Positions 33,425-42,119 of a stretch of DNA of 44,429 nucleotides are shown here, one piece after another. The notes beneath the pieces are model-generated. The model saw only the letters and a program-made list of their open reading frames with translations. It searched no databases and was not told where the DNA came from. This DNA is from Clostridia bacterium (GTDB lineage: Bacteria > Bacillota > Clostridia > Oscillospirales > Acutalibacteraceae): positions 1-44,429 of the forward strand of contig JAFRUA010000062.1 of NCBI GenBank assembly GCA_017434855.1, read 5' to 3'. Position 1 is the first letter of the stretch. Every line of letters starts with the position of its first letter. The translations under genes and the position numbers were made by a program.

Positions 33425-35056
33425 TTATCCGAAGATTTGCCCGGGCAGCTTTTGCTTTTCCCTGGGCGGAAAGGCGTTGTCAAAGGCTTCCACGTCGGCG
33501 TCGTCCACGTAATACCCCTGCGGCGTCTGATATACGCCGGTCACGCCGTCAAGGTACCCCGGAATCAGCTCTTTGCACAGGAAGAACGAGGCGTCGGCGC
33601 CCTCCGGCAGATCGTGGTACCGGATGCCGAAGCTGGAAGCATAGTCAAAGCCGCTTTTGCCGTAAAAAGCGATGTTGCCCTCAAACAGTACCGCGCCGTA
33701 GCCCAGTGCCGCCGCCTGTTTCAGCGAGTGGTCCAATAATTTTTTGCCGTACCCTTTGCGCTTCAGGTCCGGGGCGATGCAGATGGGCCCCATGGTCAGC
33801 ACGTTGATCACGCGGCCGTCGTCGGCGTGGATGACCGTTTTCATGAACATGTTTTGCCCGATGAGCCTGCCGTCCTGTTCCATCACAAAGTCAAGCTCTT
33901 TTACAAAGTCCGGGTCGTCGCGCAGCACGTGGATGACATAGTGCTCGCTGCAGCCGGGCCGATAGACGTTCCAGAACGAGTCCCGGACCAGCGCTTCCAC
34001 AGCCCGATGGTCTGCTGTCCGCTCCGGACGGATGATGTAATCCTTTTGATTCATTGTATATGCTCCTTGTTTGCTCCAGTCTTCTTTTGTCAGACAGTTC
34101 ACGTGCTCGGTGCGCGTTTCATGCAGCAGCGGCACATTGACGCCGGTGTTGGTTTGTTGGTGCCGGAAGCCGAGCTTCTCCTGCACACGCTTTGACCTGA
34201 CGTTGCCGTCGTAATAGCCGCACCAGACCTTTTGCATCCCAAGGTCCTCAAACGCGCGGCGCAGAAGTGCTTCGGCGGCTTCCGGAATGATGCCCCGGCC
34301 CCAGAAGGGTGTTCCGAGCCAGTAACCGAGCTCGCATTCATCATTGCTTTTTGCATAATGGCTGTGGTCGCTCAGCATCAGCTCTGCGGCGCCGATGGCT
34401 TTGCCGTCGCCCTTCAGACACACGGCATAGGCCTCTTTGCCGCTCAGCACGTTCCGGATGATGTGCAGGCTTTCATCCCTGCTTTGATGCGGGGGCCAGC
34501 CGGCGATCGGCCCCACGGCGGGGTCGCGGGCGTAACGGAACAGGTCGTCCGCGTCGCTGATTTCCCACGGGCGCAGCAGCAGGCGGGGCGTTTTGATCGC
34601 TCTGTAAACAAACCGCGGGCCTTCTTCTCCGCAGGCGCCGGTTTCGATATATCCGGCGCGGCGCAGGACATTTTGTGACGCCGTGTTTTCCGGTGCCGTT
34701 TCTGCCTCGATGCGCAGGACCTGCGGTTGCAGGATCGCCCACCTTGTGATTGCCCGGACCGCTTCTGTCATATATCCCCGGCCGCCGTATCCGTCTTTTA
34801 GCCCGTAACCGAGCTCGACCGTGCCGCTTTCGTCCAATCCCTTGAAGCCGAGGTTCCCGATGACCGTGTGCGGCGCGTGTTTCAGCTCCATATACCACGG
34901 AGTATACCAGATCCGTGCTTCCGGATTTTCGGTACATCCCTGCAGCATTTCGGCATAGGCCTGCTTCAGCGCGGCGTCGGGTTCCGTGTTGATCAAATCT
35001 TTCAACTGTGTGTCGCTGATCGGCGAAAGGATCAGCCGGTCGGTGTTCAGAATCAT
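33425..35056 (-). CDS. Triple GNAT acetyltransferase fusion
   Basis: 543 residues with three GNAT domains. Domain 1 (about 1-155) and domain 2 (about 156-325) are RimJ/RimL-like (TDRLILSPISD, GYGLKDGYGGRGYMTEAV; TPRLLLRPWEISDADDL, GYWLGTPFWGRGIIPEAAEAL). Domain 3 (about 335-543, starting MNQKDYIIRPERTADHRAVE) has the CoA motif KRKGYGKKLLDHSL and a sterol-carrier-like end as in Eis-type or YhbS-like proteins. AAGGAG followed by an in-frame ATG precedes domain 3, so domain 3 may also be made alone (33425-34054). Substrates are unknown; antibiotic or xenobiotic acetylation is plausible. Confidence 0.85.
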   Translation of the reverse strand: MILNTDRLILSPISDTQLKDLINTEPDAALKQAYAEMLQGCTENPEARIWYTPWYMELKHAPHTVIGNLGFKGLDESGTVELGYGLKDGYGGRGYMTEAVRAITRWAILQPQVLRIEAETAPENTASQNVLRRAGYIETGACGEEGPRFVYRAIKTPRLLLRPWEISDADDLFRYARDPAVGPIAGWPPHQSRDESLHIIRNVLSGKEAYAVCLKGDGKAIGAAELMLSDHSHYAKSNDECELGYWLGTPFWGRGIIPEAAEALLRRAFEDLGMQKVWCGYYDGNVRSKRVQEKLGFRHQQTNTGVNVPLLHETRTEHVNCLTKEDWSKQGAYTMNQKDYIIRPERTADHRAVEALVRDSFWNVYRPGCSEHYVIHVLRDDPDFVKELDFVMEQDGRLIGQNMFMKTVIHADDGRVINVLTMGPICIAPDLKRKGYGKKLLDHSLKQAAALGYGAVLFEGNIAFYGKSGFDYASSFGIRYHDLPEGADASFFLCKELIPGYLDGVTGVYQTPQGYYVDDADVEAFDNAFPPREKQKLPGQIFG

Positions 35057-35083
35057 TGCTTTTTTCCCTCCTTATGGATGCGG

Positions 35084-35521
35084 TCATATGCGCGCTTTCA
35101 GCGCCTCGCACAGCTTTGCCGGGTCGCCCGCCGCGCCGTCAAAGTGATAATCGCAATCGATATGATCAAACATGCCGTGCTTTCGTTCCAGCATCTGCGC
35201 GACCGGGGCGGGAAGGACGCCGCGCATCCTTGCTTTGAACCGTGCCTTGATCGTGTCAAGGTCGGCGCTGACAAGGACCTTCACCGCGCCGTCCGGCAGC
35301 AGCTGGAGCTGCTTCGGCTCGGAGATCACATAGATCAGCCGGTCGTCGGAACGGGCAAAGGCATTCAGCTTTTCTTTGAACAACGCCGTCGCTTCGCTTT
35401 CCGACTTTGCCAGCCGCAGATAATCCTTTCCCGTGACGACCTCGGCGCCGAGGGTGTCTCTGATATGGTTTGCAAGCGTGGATTTTCCGCTGCAGTTTTC
35501 TCCGATGATGCCGATAACCAT
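35084..35521 (-). CDS. P-loop kinase-like NTPase
   Basis: 145 residues. Walker A GENCSGKST (about 7-15) opens a small P-loop fold, with TGKDYLRLAKSESEAT as a possible substrate-binding segment and DRLIYVISEP as the Walker-B-like strand. Size and order fit adenylate/shikimate/cytidylate-kinase-like proteins, and drug phosphotransferases of this fold exist. The substrate cannot be read from the sequence. AGGAAGGA lies just upstream. It is the second gene of the TetR-led operon. Confidence 0.7.
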   Translation of the reverse strand: MVIGIIGENCSGKSTLANHIRDTLGAEVVTGKDYLRLAKSESEATALFKEKLNAFARSDDRLIYVISEPKQLQLLPDGAVKVLVSADLDTIKARFKARMRGVLPAPVAQMLERKHGMFDHIDCDYHFDGAAGDPAKLCEALKARI

Positions 35522-35542
35522 GGCAATCGCATCCTTCCTGTC

Positions 35543-36166
35543 TTACTTTTTGACCAATTCTTTGAAGACCGCGTCCTTATCAAACGTCCCCTCCGGCAGG
35601 CCGGGAATCTCTTTATACGCCTTGCAGATGGACACGCTGAACTCTGCCCCGATGGCAAAGATCTCCTCTTCGGTATAGGGACAGTTGCCGGTCACGATCA
35701 GCGTCGCGAAGCTGAACGACACCAGCCACAGGTTGCGAATATAGCAGTCCGCCGTGTGTGCGTCCATGTGATAGATGCGCATGACAGATTCCCGCGCCAG
35801 CGCCTGAGAATCCTGCAGCGCATCCATGGCGCCGTCGGCACCGCTGCCCGGCCGGGTGAGAAACAGCAGCCGATACAGCTCCGGCTGCGCTTTGGCAAAG
35901 CGAAGATACTGCTGCCAGACGCCGAGGAAGGGGACCGGTTCCGCAAGACCGCGCTCGATGTATGCCCGGTACTCCGCCTTTGCCAGCTCAAACACGTCGT
36001 GCCGCAGTTGGTCCATCGTGTCGTACCAGGTGAAGATCGGGCGGGGAGAAACGCCAAGCGCACCCGCAACCTCGCGCGCGGTCACGGCGTCGATGCCTTT
36101 TTTGCGGGCGATCTCCAGCGCGGCCTGCACGATCTCTTCCTTTTGAAATTTCACTTTTGGCGGCAT
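35543..36166 (-). CDS. TetR/AcrR family transcriptional regulator
   Basis: 207 residues. N-terminal HTH: EEIVQAALEIARKKGIDAVTAREVAGALGVSPRPIFTWYDTMDQL (read over about 9-53), the standard TetR DNA-binding signature. The C-terminal helical domain (TetR_C_WHG-like or other) would bind an inducer. Start ATG 36166 is chosen because AAAGGG lies 8 nt upstream; the in-frame ATG 36175 is too close. It is the first gene of an eight-gene operon, and a palindrome overlies its transcription start, which suggests autorepression and induction of the operon by a ligand. Confidence 0.9.
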   Translation of the reverse strand: MPPKVKFQKEEIVQAALEIARKKGIDAVTAREVAGALGVSPRPIFTWYDTMDQLRHDVFELAKAEYRAYIERGLAEPVPFLGVWQQYLRFAKAQPELYRLLFLTRPGSGADGAMDALQDSQALARESVMRIYHMDAHTADCYIRNLWLVSFSFATLIVTGNCPYTEEEIFAIGAEFSVSICKAYKEIPGLPEGTFDKDAVFKELVKK

Positions 36167-36202
36167 AGGCTTCATCCCTTTGTCGATTGGATTCACATGT
36201 TG

Positions 36203-36213
36203 CGCATCATGCG
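36203..36213. promoter_or_regulatory. Palindromic operator in the TetR leader
   Basis: CGCAT-C-ATGCG, inside a wider GTTGC...GCAAC frame (36199-36222), about 17 nt after the -10 box on the minus strand. A likely site for the TetR regulator. Confidence 0.5.
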
Positions 36214-36229
36214 TTTTGCAACACCTGTT

Positions 36230-36258
36230 ATTATACGCGCGAACACGGCCGCTGTCAA
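36230..36258 (-). promoter_or_regulatory. Promoter of the TetR-led operon
   Basis: On the minus strand TTGACA (36258-36253), 17-nt spacer, TATAAT (36235-36230): full consensus, as expected for a repressed operon. Confidence 0.88.
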
Positions 36259-36362
36259 GGGGGCCGCAAAACATTTTTGGCAGATCAAACGAAAAACAAT
36301 GCAATCAAGCCCATCGCGGAGAAAAACCGCGGAAAAAAACTGCATCGGACGAAAAAAAGATA

Positions 36363-36391
36363 TTGATATTTTCGTGAAAATACGATATAAT
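36363..36391 (+). promoter_or_regulatory. Promoter of the Fe-S scaffold-like/GGGtGRT unit
   Basis: TTGATA (36363-36368), 17-nt spacer, TATAAT (36386-36391). Confidence 0.8.
36367..36382. promoter_or_regulatory. Palindromic operator in the promoter spacer
   Basis: TATTTTC-GT-GAAAATA, a perfect 7-2-7 palindrome lying between the -35 and -10 elements; a half-site CACGAAAA recurs at 36401-36408. A repressor of unknown type could act here. Confidence 0.6.
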
Positions 36392-36458
36392 GAGCAAGTA
36401 CACGAAAAGGCATTGACCTGTGGAAAAATCATGAGCATTTCAAAGGAGGTTGTTTTTT

Positions 36459-37151
36459 ATGATTTATTCAACAGAAGTGAAGGGCATGTGCCCCGTGCAT
36501 CAGGGCGTGCATCACGGCGCGGCGCCGATTCCGGAAGAGGCAAAGTGGGTCAAGTCCCGCGAGGTCAAAGACATTTCCGGTTATACCCACGGCATCGGCT
36601 GGTGCGCACCGCAGCAGGGCTGCTGCAAGCTGTCGCTGAACGTGAAGGACGGCATCATTCAGGAAGCGCTGGTTGAAACCATCGGCTGCTCCGGCATGAC
36701 GCATTCCGCCGCGATGGCTGCGGAGATTCTGCCCGGTCTGACCGTGCTGGAGGCGCTGAACACCGACCTTGTCTGCGACGCGATCAACACCGCGATGCGC
36801 GAGCTGTTCCTTCAGATCGCATACGGCCGGACCCAGAGCGCGTTTTCCGAAGGCGGTCTGCAGATCGGCGCCGGGCTGGAAGATCTCGGCAAGGGCGCGC
36901 GTTCCATGGTCGGCACGACCTATGGCACACTGTCCAAGGGTCCGCGTTATCTGGAACTGACCGAGGGCTATATCACCAAGCTCGCGCTGGATGAGAACGA
37001 CGAGATCATCGGCTATAAATATCTCAGCTTCGGCAAAATGATGGACTTCATCAAGGCCGGCGACGACCCGGCAACGGCCATCGAAAAGGCGTCCGGCCAA
37101 TACGGCCGTGTGGCAGACGCGGTCAAGCTGATCGACCCGCGCAGAGAATAA
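36459..37151 (+). CDS. NifU-like Fe-S cluster assembly scaffold-type protein
   Basis: 230 residues. Cysteines lie in a spaced pattern: MCPVHQG, GWCAPQQGCCKLSL and ETIGCSGMTHSAAMAAEILPG, the last resembling the IscU/NifU N-terminal domain. Proteins of this type are annotated as Fe-S scaffold proteins and are found directly before a GGGtGRT gene in Clostridia. The biochemical role is not established. AAGGAGG at 36443-36449 sets ATG 36459. It is followed 18 nt later by the GGGtGRT gene. Confidence 0.75.
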   Translation: MIYSTEVKGMCPVHQGVHHGAAPIPEEAKWVKSREVKDISGYTHGIGWCAPQQGCCKLSLNVKDGIIQEALVETIGCSGMTHSAAMAAEILPGLTVLEALNTDLVCDAINTAMRELFLQIAYGRTQSAFSEGGLQIGAGLEDLGKGARSMVGTTYGTLSKGPRYLELTEGYITKLALDENDEIIGYKYLSFGKMMDFIKAGDDPATAIEKASGQYGRVADAVKLIDPRRE

Positions 37152-37169
37152 TACAGGGAGGAAAGAAGC

Positions 37170-38189
37170 ATGATTACATTTGAATCTTACGACAGAAGAG
37201 AAAAGCAGATCCTTTCCAAACTGGCTGAGTACGGGATCGGATCGATCGAAGAAGCAGAGCAGATCACCAAGGACGCGGGTCTCGACGTCTATCACGCCGT
37301 TGAAAAGATCCAGCCCATCTGCTTTGAAAACGCAAAGTGGGCCTACACTGTCGGCGCGGCGATCGCCATCAAAAAGAACTGCCGCAAGGCTGCTGACGCC
37401 GCCGCCGCCATCGGCGAAGGGCTGCAGGCGTTCTGCATTCCGGGTTCCGTTGCGGACCGCCGCAAGGTCGGCCTGGGCCACGGCAACCTTGGCAAAATGC
37501 TTTTGGAAGAAGACACCGAATGCTTCGCGTTCCTTGCAGGTCACGAATCCTTTGCCGCCGCGGAAGGCGCCATCGGGATCGCCGAAAAGGCCAACAAGGT
37601 GCGTCAAAAGCCGCTGCGCGTCATTCTGAACGGCCTTGGCAAAGACGCTGCGCAGGTCATTTCCCGCATCAACGGCTTCACCTATGTGGAGACGGAATAT
37701 GACTACTTCACCGGCGAACTCAAGGAAGTGTTCCGCAAGTGCTATTCCAAGGACCCGGAAAGCTCCCGCGCGCGTGTCAACTGCTATGGCGCCAACGACG
37801 TGCAGGAAGGCGTCGCGATCATGTGGCATGAAAACGTCGATGTTTCCATCACCGGCAACTCCACCAACCCCACCCGCTTCCAGCATCCGGTCGCAGGGAC
37901 CTATAAGAAAGAGCGCACCGAAGCCGGCAAGAAGTATTTCTCCGTCGCGTCCGGCGGCGGCACCGGCCGCACCCTGCATCCTGACAACATGGCGGCTGGC
38001 CCGGCGTCCTACGGCATGACCGACACGATGGGCCGTATGCACTCCGACGCCCAGTTTGCAGGCTCCTCCTCCGTGCCGGCGCACGTGGAAATGATGGGCC
38101 TCATCGGCGCGGGCAACAACCCGATGGTCGGCATGACAGTGTCGGTTGCGGTTTCCATCGAAGAAGCTGCAAAGGCCGGCAAGTTCTAA
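37170..38189 (+). CDS. GGGtGRT family protein
   Basis: 339 residues. The name-giving motif GGGTGRTLHPDNMAAGPASYGMTDTMGRMHSD (read over about 268-299) is present, as are RRKVGLGHGNLGKMLLEEDTECFAFLAGHESFAAAEGAIGIAEKA and the C-terminal VEMMGLIGAGNNPMVGMTVSVAVSIEEAAK. The family is conserved in anaerobes; no function is known. Pairing with a scaffold-like Cys protein suggests a metal or redox role. GGAGG precedes ATG 37170. High abundance is hinted at by biased codon use. Confidence 0.9.
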   Translation: MITFESYDRREKQILSKLAEYGIGSIEEAEQITKDAGLDVYHAVEKIQPICFENAKWAYTVGAAIAIKKNCRKAADAAAAIGEGLQAFCIPGSVADRRKVGLGHGNLGKMLLEEDTECFAFLAGHESFAAAEGAIGIAEKANKVRQKPLRVILNGLGKDAAQVISRINGFTYVETEYDYFTGELKEVFRKCYSKDPESSRARVNCYGANDVQEGVAIMWHENVDVSITGNSTNPTRFQHPVAGTYKKERTEAGKKYFSVASGGGTGRTLHPDNMAAGPASYGMTDTMGRMHSDAQFAGSSSVPAHVEMMGLIGAGNNPMVGMTVSVAVSIEEAAKAGKF

Positions 38190-38293
38190 TCATAAGTCAT
38201 TCAATTCCCGGCGGCGTGTCTGGACAGGCTGCCGGGTTATCTGTGCCGTGCGGTGCGCGGTACGGCAAAAGACGGTGAAAAGGAGCGAGGACA

Positions 38294-38752
38294 ATGACAG
38301 ACCATGCGGCGCGGGCCGAAGACCTGTTTCGCGCGGGGTACAACTGCGCGCAGGCGGTGGCGTGCGCGTTCTGTGATGTGACGGGGCTGGAAATCTCTGC
38401 CGCGGCGCGGATGGCAAGCTCGTTCGGCGGCGGCATGGGGCGCCTGCGCGAGGTTTGCGGCGCCGTCAGCGGTGCGCTGCTGGTGCTCGGACTGTGCCTG
38501 GGTTATGACGATCCGGAAGATCCTGCGGCAAAAGCGCGGCATTACAGGCTGGTGCAGGAATTTGCGCGGCGCTTTCGGGCAGAGACCGGTTCGCTGATCT
38601 GCCGGGAGCTGCTCAAAGACACGCCGACGGTTCCGGGCGAGACCCCGGAGCCGCGGTCGGAAGCATTCTATCGGCGACGGCCCTGCCTGCGCCTGGTCCG
38701 GCTGGCGGCGCAGATCACGGATGCGCTGCTTGCGGAGCAAAACGCGGATTGA
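38294..38752 (+). CDS. C-GCAxxG-C-C family redox protein
   Basis: 152 residues. The family cysteine pattern is visible: YNCAQAV (about 17-23), GGGMGRLREVCGAVSGALLVLG, SLICRELL and RPCLRLV. Members are thought to be redox-active; substrates are unknown. AAGGAGCGAGG precedes ATG 38294. It lies 104 nt after the GGGtGRT gene; a CCCGGC...GCCGGG hairpin in between lacks a T-run. It could be co-transcribed with the pair. Confidence 0.85.
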   Translation: MTDHAARAEDLFRAGYNCAQAVACAFCDVTGLEISAAARMASSFGGGMGRLREVCGAVSGALLVLGLCLGYDDPEDPAAKARHYRLVQEFARRFRAETGSLICRELLKDTPTVPGETPEPRSEAFYRRRPCLRLVRLAAQITDALLAEQNAD

Positions 38753-38820
38753 TAAAAAAGTAAAACAGGATGAACGGTTCTCAACAACACACGGTTGGAG
38801 GCGTTTCATCCTGTTCTTTT
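38753..38820. terminator. Bidirectional terminator
   Basis: AACAGGATGAA (38764-38774) pairs with TTCATCCTGTT (38805-38815); AAAAAAG on the left and CTTTTG on the right. It separates the convergent C-GCAxxG and GH127 genes. Confidence 0.8.
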
Positions 38821-38836
38821 GCTGATTCTGCAGTGG

Positions 38837-40678
38837 TTACGCCTGGCAACGGAACCAGACGGCCATGTCTGATTCGCCGCGGTTCGCAAAGGCGTAGTAC
38901 GGCACGAAGGTGACGGGAACGCGCGCACGCTGCGGTGTGAGCGTCTGCTGATACAGCGGTGCGTCGGCTGCGTTTGCGGTTCTTGTTCCCTGCAGCGTCA
39001 CGGTATTTGCGCCGAAGAAGGAATCGAAGCGGATGTCGGCGGGCGCTGCGGCGTCGATCACCAGATCAAACAGGTCCGCGCCGTTGTCGACGCCTTCCAT
39101 GCAATAGATCAGCGGCCCGTACTGCAGCGCAGCTTTGCCCGCGTCGGCGCGCACGGCGGGGTGGGCGGTGATGAACGTCGGCGCCATCCAAAAGTCGACG
39201 TCCAGTGTGAACGTGTCGGCCGGGATTGCGATCATCGCATAGCCGCGCTGCAGCGTGTACGGCGCGGAAAAATCCGCCTTGCGGCACCAGCCCGGCACGC
39301 GGACGCACAGCGTCTTGCCCTTGCCGCCCTGCACGGACAAACGCACCTTGCCGTCCAGGGGATAATTCGTCTGCATCTCCAGCTGCAGACCGTCGAATGA
39401 TGCGCGGTTTGACAGGAACTGATGGACGCACACCCGGTCGCCGTCGACGGAATACAGGCTGCCGCCGAGCGATGCGATGCAGCGTGTCACGTTTGGCGGG
39501 CAGCAGGAGCAGTCGAACACCTCCAGCCGCTGCGTGATCGGCAGGCGGTCGCGGTCGTTGACGCTGGTGTGGCGCGTGCGGTCGGCAAGGTTGATCTCCA
39601 GCGGGTTCTCATAAAAGAACGCCTTGCCGTCGAGCGACAGGCCGGCAAGGATGCCGTTGTAATATTCCAGCTCCACTGTGTCGGCGTATTTGCCGTCAAG
39701 CTCCAGCAGCTTCATCCGGTCGGCAAACATCGCCAGCGCAATGGACGCGCAGGTCTCGGCATAGGCGGTGTCATTCGGCAGGTCAAAGGGGACGGTGAAC
39801 GCTTCGCCGCAGTGGCTGGAGCCGATGCCGCCGGTGACATACATCTTGCGCTGCGTGATGTCGTCAAACAGCGCCTTGCAGGCGTCGAACAATTCCGCGT
39901 CGCCGGTTTCCTTCGCTGCGTCCGCCATGGCGGAATACAGATAGCACGCGCGCACGCAGTGCCCCTCTGCGGTGTGCTGCTGCCGCACGGGCAGATGTGA
40001 TTGGTTATAGCGCATATTGCACCAGCTGGTGAGACCCTCGCCGTGCTTGCCGCGCTCGTTGAGAAAGAACATGGCCAGATCCAGATACTTTTTGTCACCC
40101 CGCAGACGGTAGAGCCTGAACAGCGCCAGCTCGATCTCTTCGTGCCCCGGCGTCGTGAACGCTGCGGACCGTTCCACGGTGAAGACGCGGATCACAAGGT
40201 CGATGTAGCGGTCCAGAATCTTGAGAAAGCGGTCGCGCCCCGTGGCGTTATAATACGCGACGGCGGCCTCGATCAGATGGCCGAGGCAATACAGCTCATG
40301 GCAGTCGCGGTTTTTGAACCGGCCCTCCGGCTCTGCCACGGTGAAGTAGATGTTGAAATAGCCGTCGTCCCACTGGTTCTGTTCGATCCGATCGATCACA
40401 GCCTCAATCTGCCGCTCCAGTGCGGCGTCCGGTGCTTTCTGCAGCAGGTATGCCGCGCTTTCGATCCACTTTGCAATGTCGGAATCCCAGAAGATGTGCG
40501 GCTTCGGTTCGTCGCTGCCCTCGGTCCAACTGCATTGGAACGCCTGAAAGCGGCCCGTGTCCGCAAAGCGGTCGTGCACGGCATGGATGGTTACGTCGCG
40601 GATCAGTTTTTGCTTCTCGGCCCAGAAGCCGCCGGTGACGTCGGTCTGCTGAAATGCGATGGGTTCAAAGTGCTGCAT
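38837..40678 (-). CDS. GH127-type beta-L-arabinofuranosidase
   Basis: 613 residues. An (alpha/alpha)6 barrel enzyme, with IFWDSDIAKWIESAAYLL, the acid/cysteine motif TAYAETCASIALAMF (Glu and Cys) and the nucleophile region FDCSCCPPNVTR. In the studied GH127 enzyme, Glu, Cys and two adjacent cysteines hold zinc and one cysteine is the nucleophile; all are matched here. It releases L-arabinose from plant or glycoprotein glycans, likely inside the cell as no signal peptide is seen. AGGAGG supports ATG 40678; in-frame upstream codons to 40777 cross the promoter. Confidence 0.92.
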   Translation of the reverse strand: MQHFEPIAFQQTDVTGGFWAEKQKLIRDVTIHAVHDRFADTGRFQAFQCSWTEGSDEPKPHIFWDSDIAKWIESAAYLLQKAPDAALERQIEAVIDRIEQNQWDDGYFNIYFTVAEPEGRFKNRDCHELYCLGHLIEAAVAYYNATGRDRFLKILDRYIDLVIRVFTVERSAAFTTPGHEEIELALFRLYRLRGDKKYLDLAMFFLNERGKHGEGLTSWCNMRYNQSHLPVRQQHTAEGHCVRACYLYSAMADAAKETGDAELFDACKALFDDITQRKMYVTGGIGSSHCGEAFTVPFDLPNDTAYAETCASIALAMFADRMKLLELDGKYADTVELEYYNGILAGLSLDGKAFFYENPLEINLADRTRHTSVNDRDRLPITQRLEVFDCSCCPPNVTRCIASLGGSLYSVDGDRVCVHQFLSNRASFDGLQLEMQTNYPLDGKVRLSVQGGKGKTLCVRVPGWCRKADFSAPYTLQRGYAMIAIPADTFTLDVDFWMAPTFITAHPAVRADAGKAALQYGPLIYCMEGVDNGADLFDLVIDAAAPADIRFDSFFGANTVTLQGTRTANAADAPLYQQTLTPQRARVPVTFVPYYAFANRGESDMAVWFRCQA

Positions 40679-40729
40679 AAGGTCCTCCTGTTGACGGGTC
40701 TGATGAAGTACCGTTTTTTGTTTACAACT

Positions 40730-40758
40730 ATCATATAACAAGACGGCGTGAATGTCAA
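40730..40758 (-). promoter_or_regulatory. GH127 promoter
   Basis: On the minus strand TTGACA (40758-40753), 17-nt spacer, TATGAT (40735-40730). A short palindrome-like TTGTTTACAA lies at 40718-40727 and might be an operator half. Confidence 0.78.
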
Positions 40759-40900
40759 TTTGAGTTTTTCGGTTCATAATGATTTTACATTTATAATTCC
40801 ATTGCGGAAAATAAAGGCGGTGCCATCATGTTACAATGAAACCCGGTATGGGAGCGCAACCATTGTGCAGACGCGATTTCTTTCCCGGAGGTGATCCTGA

Positions 40901-41323
40901 ATGAAAGATAAAACAAAGTATCTTGTGCTGTCGTATGTGAACTGGTTGTTTCTGGCGCTGGGGCTGCTCTTTTTTATTCTGTTTTTGCTGAAAAGACAGA
41001 CGTTCTTTCTTGTGCTGTTCCCGACGTTTCTGATTGTGTACACTGTGATCACGCGCATTTGCGACAAAGCGCTGCAGTGCGAGGGCGGGTATTCTTTGAT
41101 CCAGGCGGTGTCCTTTTATACAGACTGTGCGTCGGCGGGGTATCACGGAACGAAGTCCAAGCAGGATTTGCGCATTCTGCAGGATGTCGCTGAAAAGCGG
41201 GATGTGTTTCAGGCATTGGATGACGATGAGCTTCGACGGTGTTATCAGCTGGGCTGTGATACCTTCCGAACAGTAAAAGATCCGTTTCTGAAAGCCTGGT
41301 GGACACGACGCAGAAAAAAATGA
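40901..41323 (+). CDS. Small membrane protein, unknown function
   Basis: 140 residues. Two adjacent membrane helices (about 8-30, LSYVNWLFLALGLLFFILFLL, and 33-49, FFLVLFPTFLIVYTVIT), then a cytoplasmic helical domain with four cysteines (ICDKALQC, TDCASAG, GCDTF). No family recognised. CGGAGGTGA supports ATG 40901. It lies 19 nt before the Lgt-like gene, so the two are probably co-expressed. Confidence 0.7.
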   Translation: MKDKTKYLVLSYVNWLFLALGLLFFILFLLKRQTFFLVLFPTFLIVYTVITRICDKALQCEGGYSLIQAVSFYTDCASAGYHGTKSKQDLRILQDVAEKRDVFQALDDDELRRCYQLGCDTFRTVKDPFLKAWWTRRRKK

Positions 41324-41342
41324 TGAAGGCGAGGTGTATTTG

Positions 41343-42101
41343 ATGTTTGAACACAGCGATTTATTTTACGATGCGATGTATGTGGTGGGGTTCGCCCTGA
41401 TGATGGTACTGAACCTGCGGGACCATGCGCGGTATGAGATCAAAAAGCGTGACGCGGTGCTGACCACGGTCTATACGTATGTCTGCGGTATCGTCGGCGC
41501 CATGCTGATGGGTTTGATCTATACGAAAGTCAATGCGGCGTTCGGCTATGAAGATCAAAGCAATGTCGCGATCTTTGGCGCGGTGGTGTTCACACCGTTC
41601 CTGATTCTGCTGTTCCCGATCCGGCACCGCGACTGGAAGCACATCATGGATATGCTTGCCCCCGGCGTTCTTTTGATCCTGACGTGCGCAAAGCTCGGCT
41701 GCTATGTCAACGGCTGCTGCCGCGGCGTCGTTTGCAGCTTTGGGATCCACTATTCTTATCCGGTGGGGAACCTTTATCCGAACGGCGACGAAAAATTCTT
41801 CCCGGTACAGATTTTTGAAGTGCTGACCATGCTGGCCGTCCTGATCGTTACGCAGCTTGTGTTTCGCAGGCAAAAGCGGTTCGTTGTCGGCACTGCGTAT
41901 CCGATCACCTTTGCCACCTACAGCGTGACGCGGTTTTGCTGGGAGTTTTTCCGCTTTTATCCGGAAGAGGGCCAGCGTCACCTGCTGCTTGGCCTGACGT
42001 TCTGGCAGTTTGTCTGCTGCCTGACGTTTGTCGTTTGTGTGGCGATCACGATCGGGCTGACAGTCAAAGCACGAAAGAAAGAAAAAGCGGAAGTTGAATA
42101 A
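41343..42101 (+). CDS. Lgt-like integral membrane protein
   Basis: 252 residues with about seven membrane segments. LGCYVNGCCRGV (about 119-130) matches the divergent Lgt signature in which the classical G-N-F-x-N-x-E is replaced by G-C-x-x-N-G-C-C; FFPVQIFEVLTMLAVLIV and PITFATYSVTRFCWEFFRFYPEEGQRHLLLGLTFWQ also resemble prolipoprotein diacylglyceryl transferase. The essential Glu of true Lgt is not seen, so an altered activity is likely. GCGAGG lies before ATG 41343. A homologous gene converges on it. Confidence 0.75.
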   Translation: MFEHSDLFYDAMYVVGFALMMVLNLRDHARYEIKKRDAVLTTVYTYVCGIVGAMLMGLIYTKVNAAFGYEDQSNVAIFGAVVFTPFLILLFPIRHRDWKHIMDMLAPGVLLILTCAKLGCYVNGCCRGVVCSFGIHYSYPVGNLYPNGDEKFFPVQIFEVLTMLAVLIVTQLVFRRQKRFVVGTAYPITFATYSVTRFCWEFFRFYPEEGQRHLLLGLTFWQFVCCLTFVVCVAITIGLTVKARKKEKAEVE

Positions 42102-42119
42102 GAGAGATCCATATGAAGA

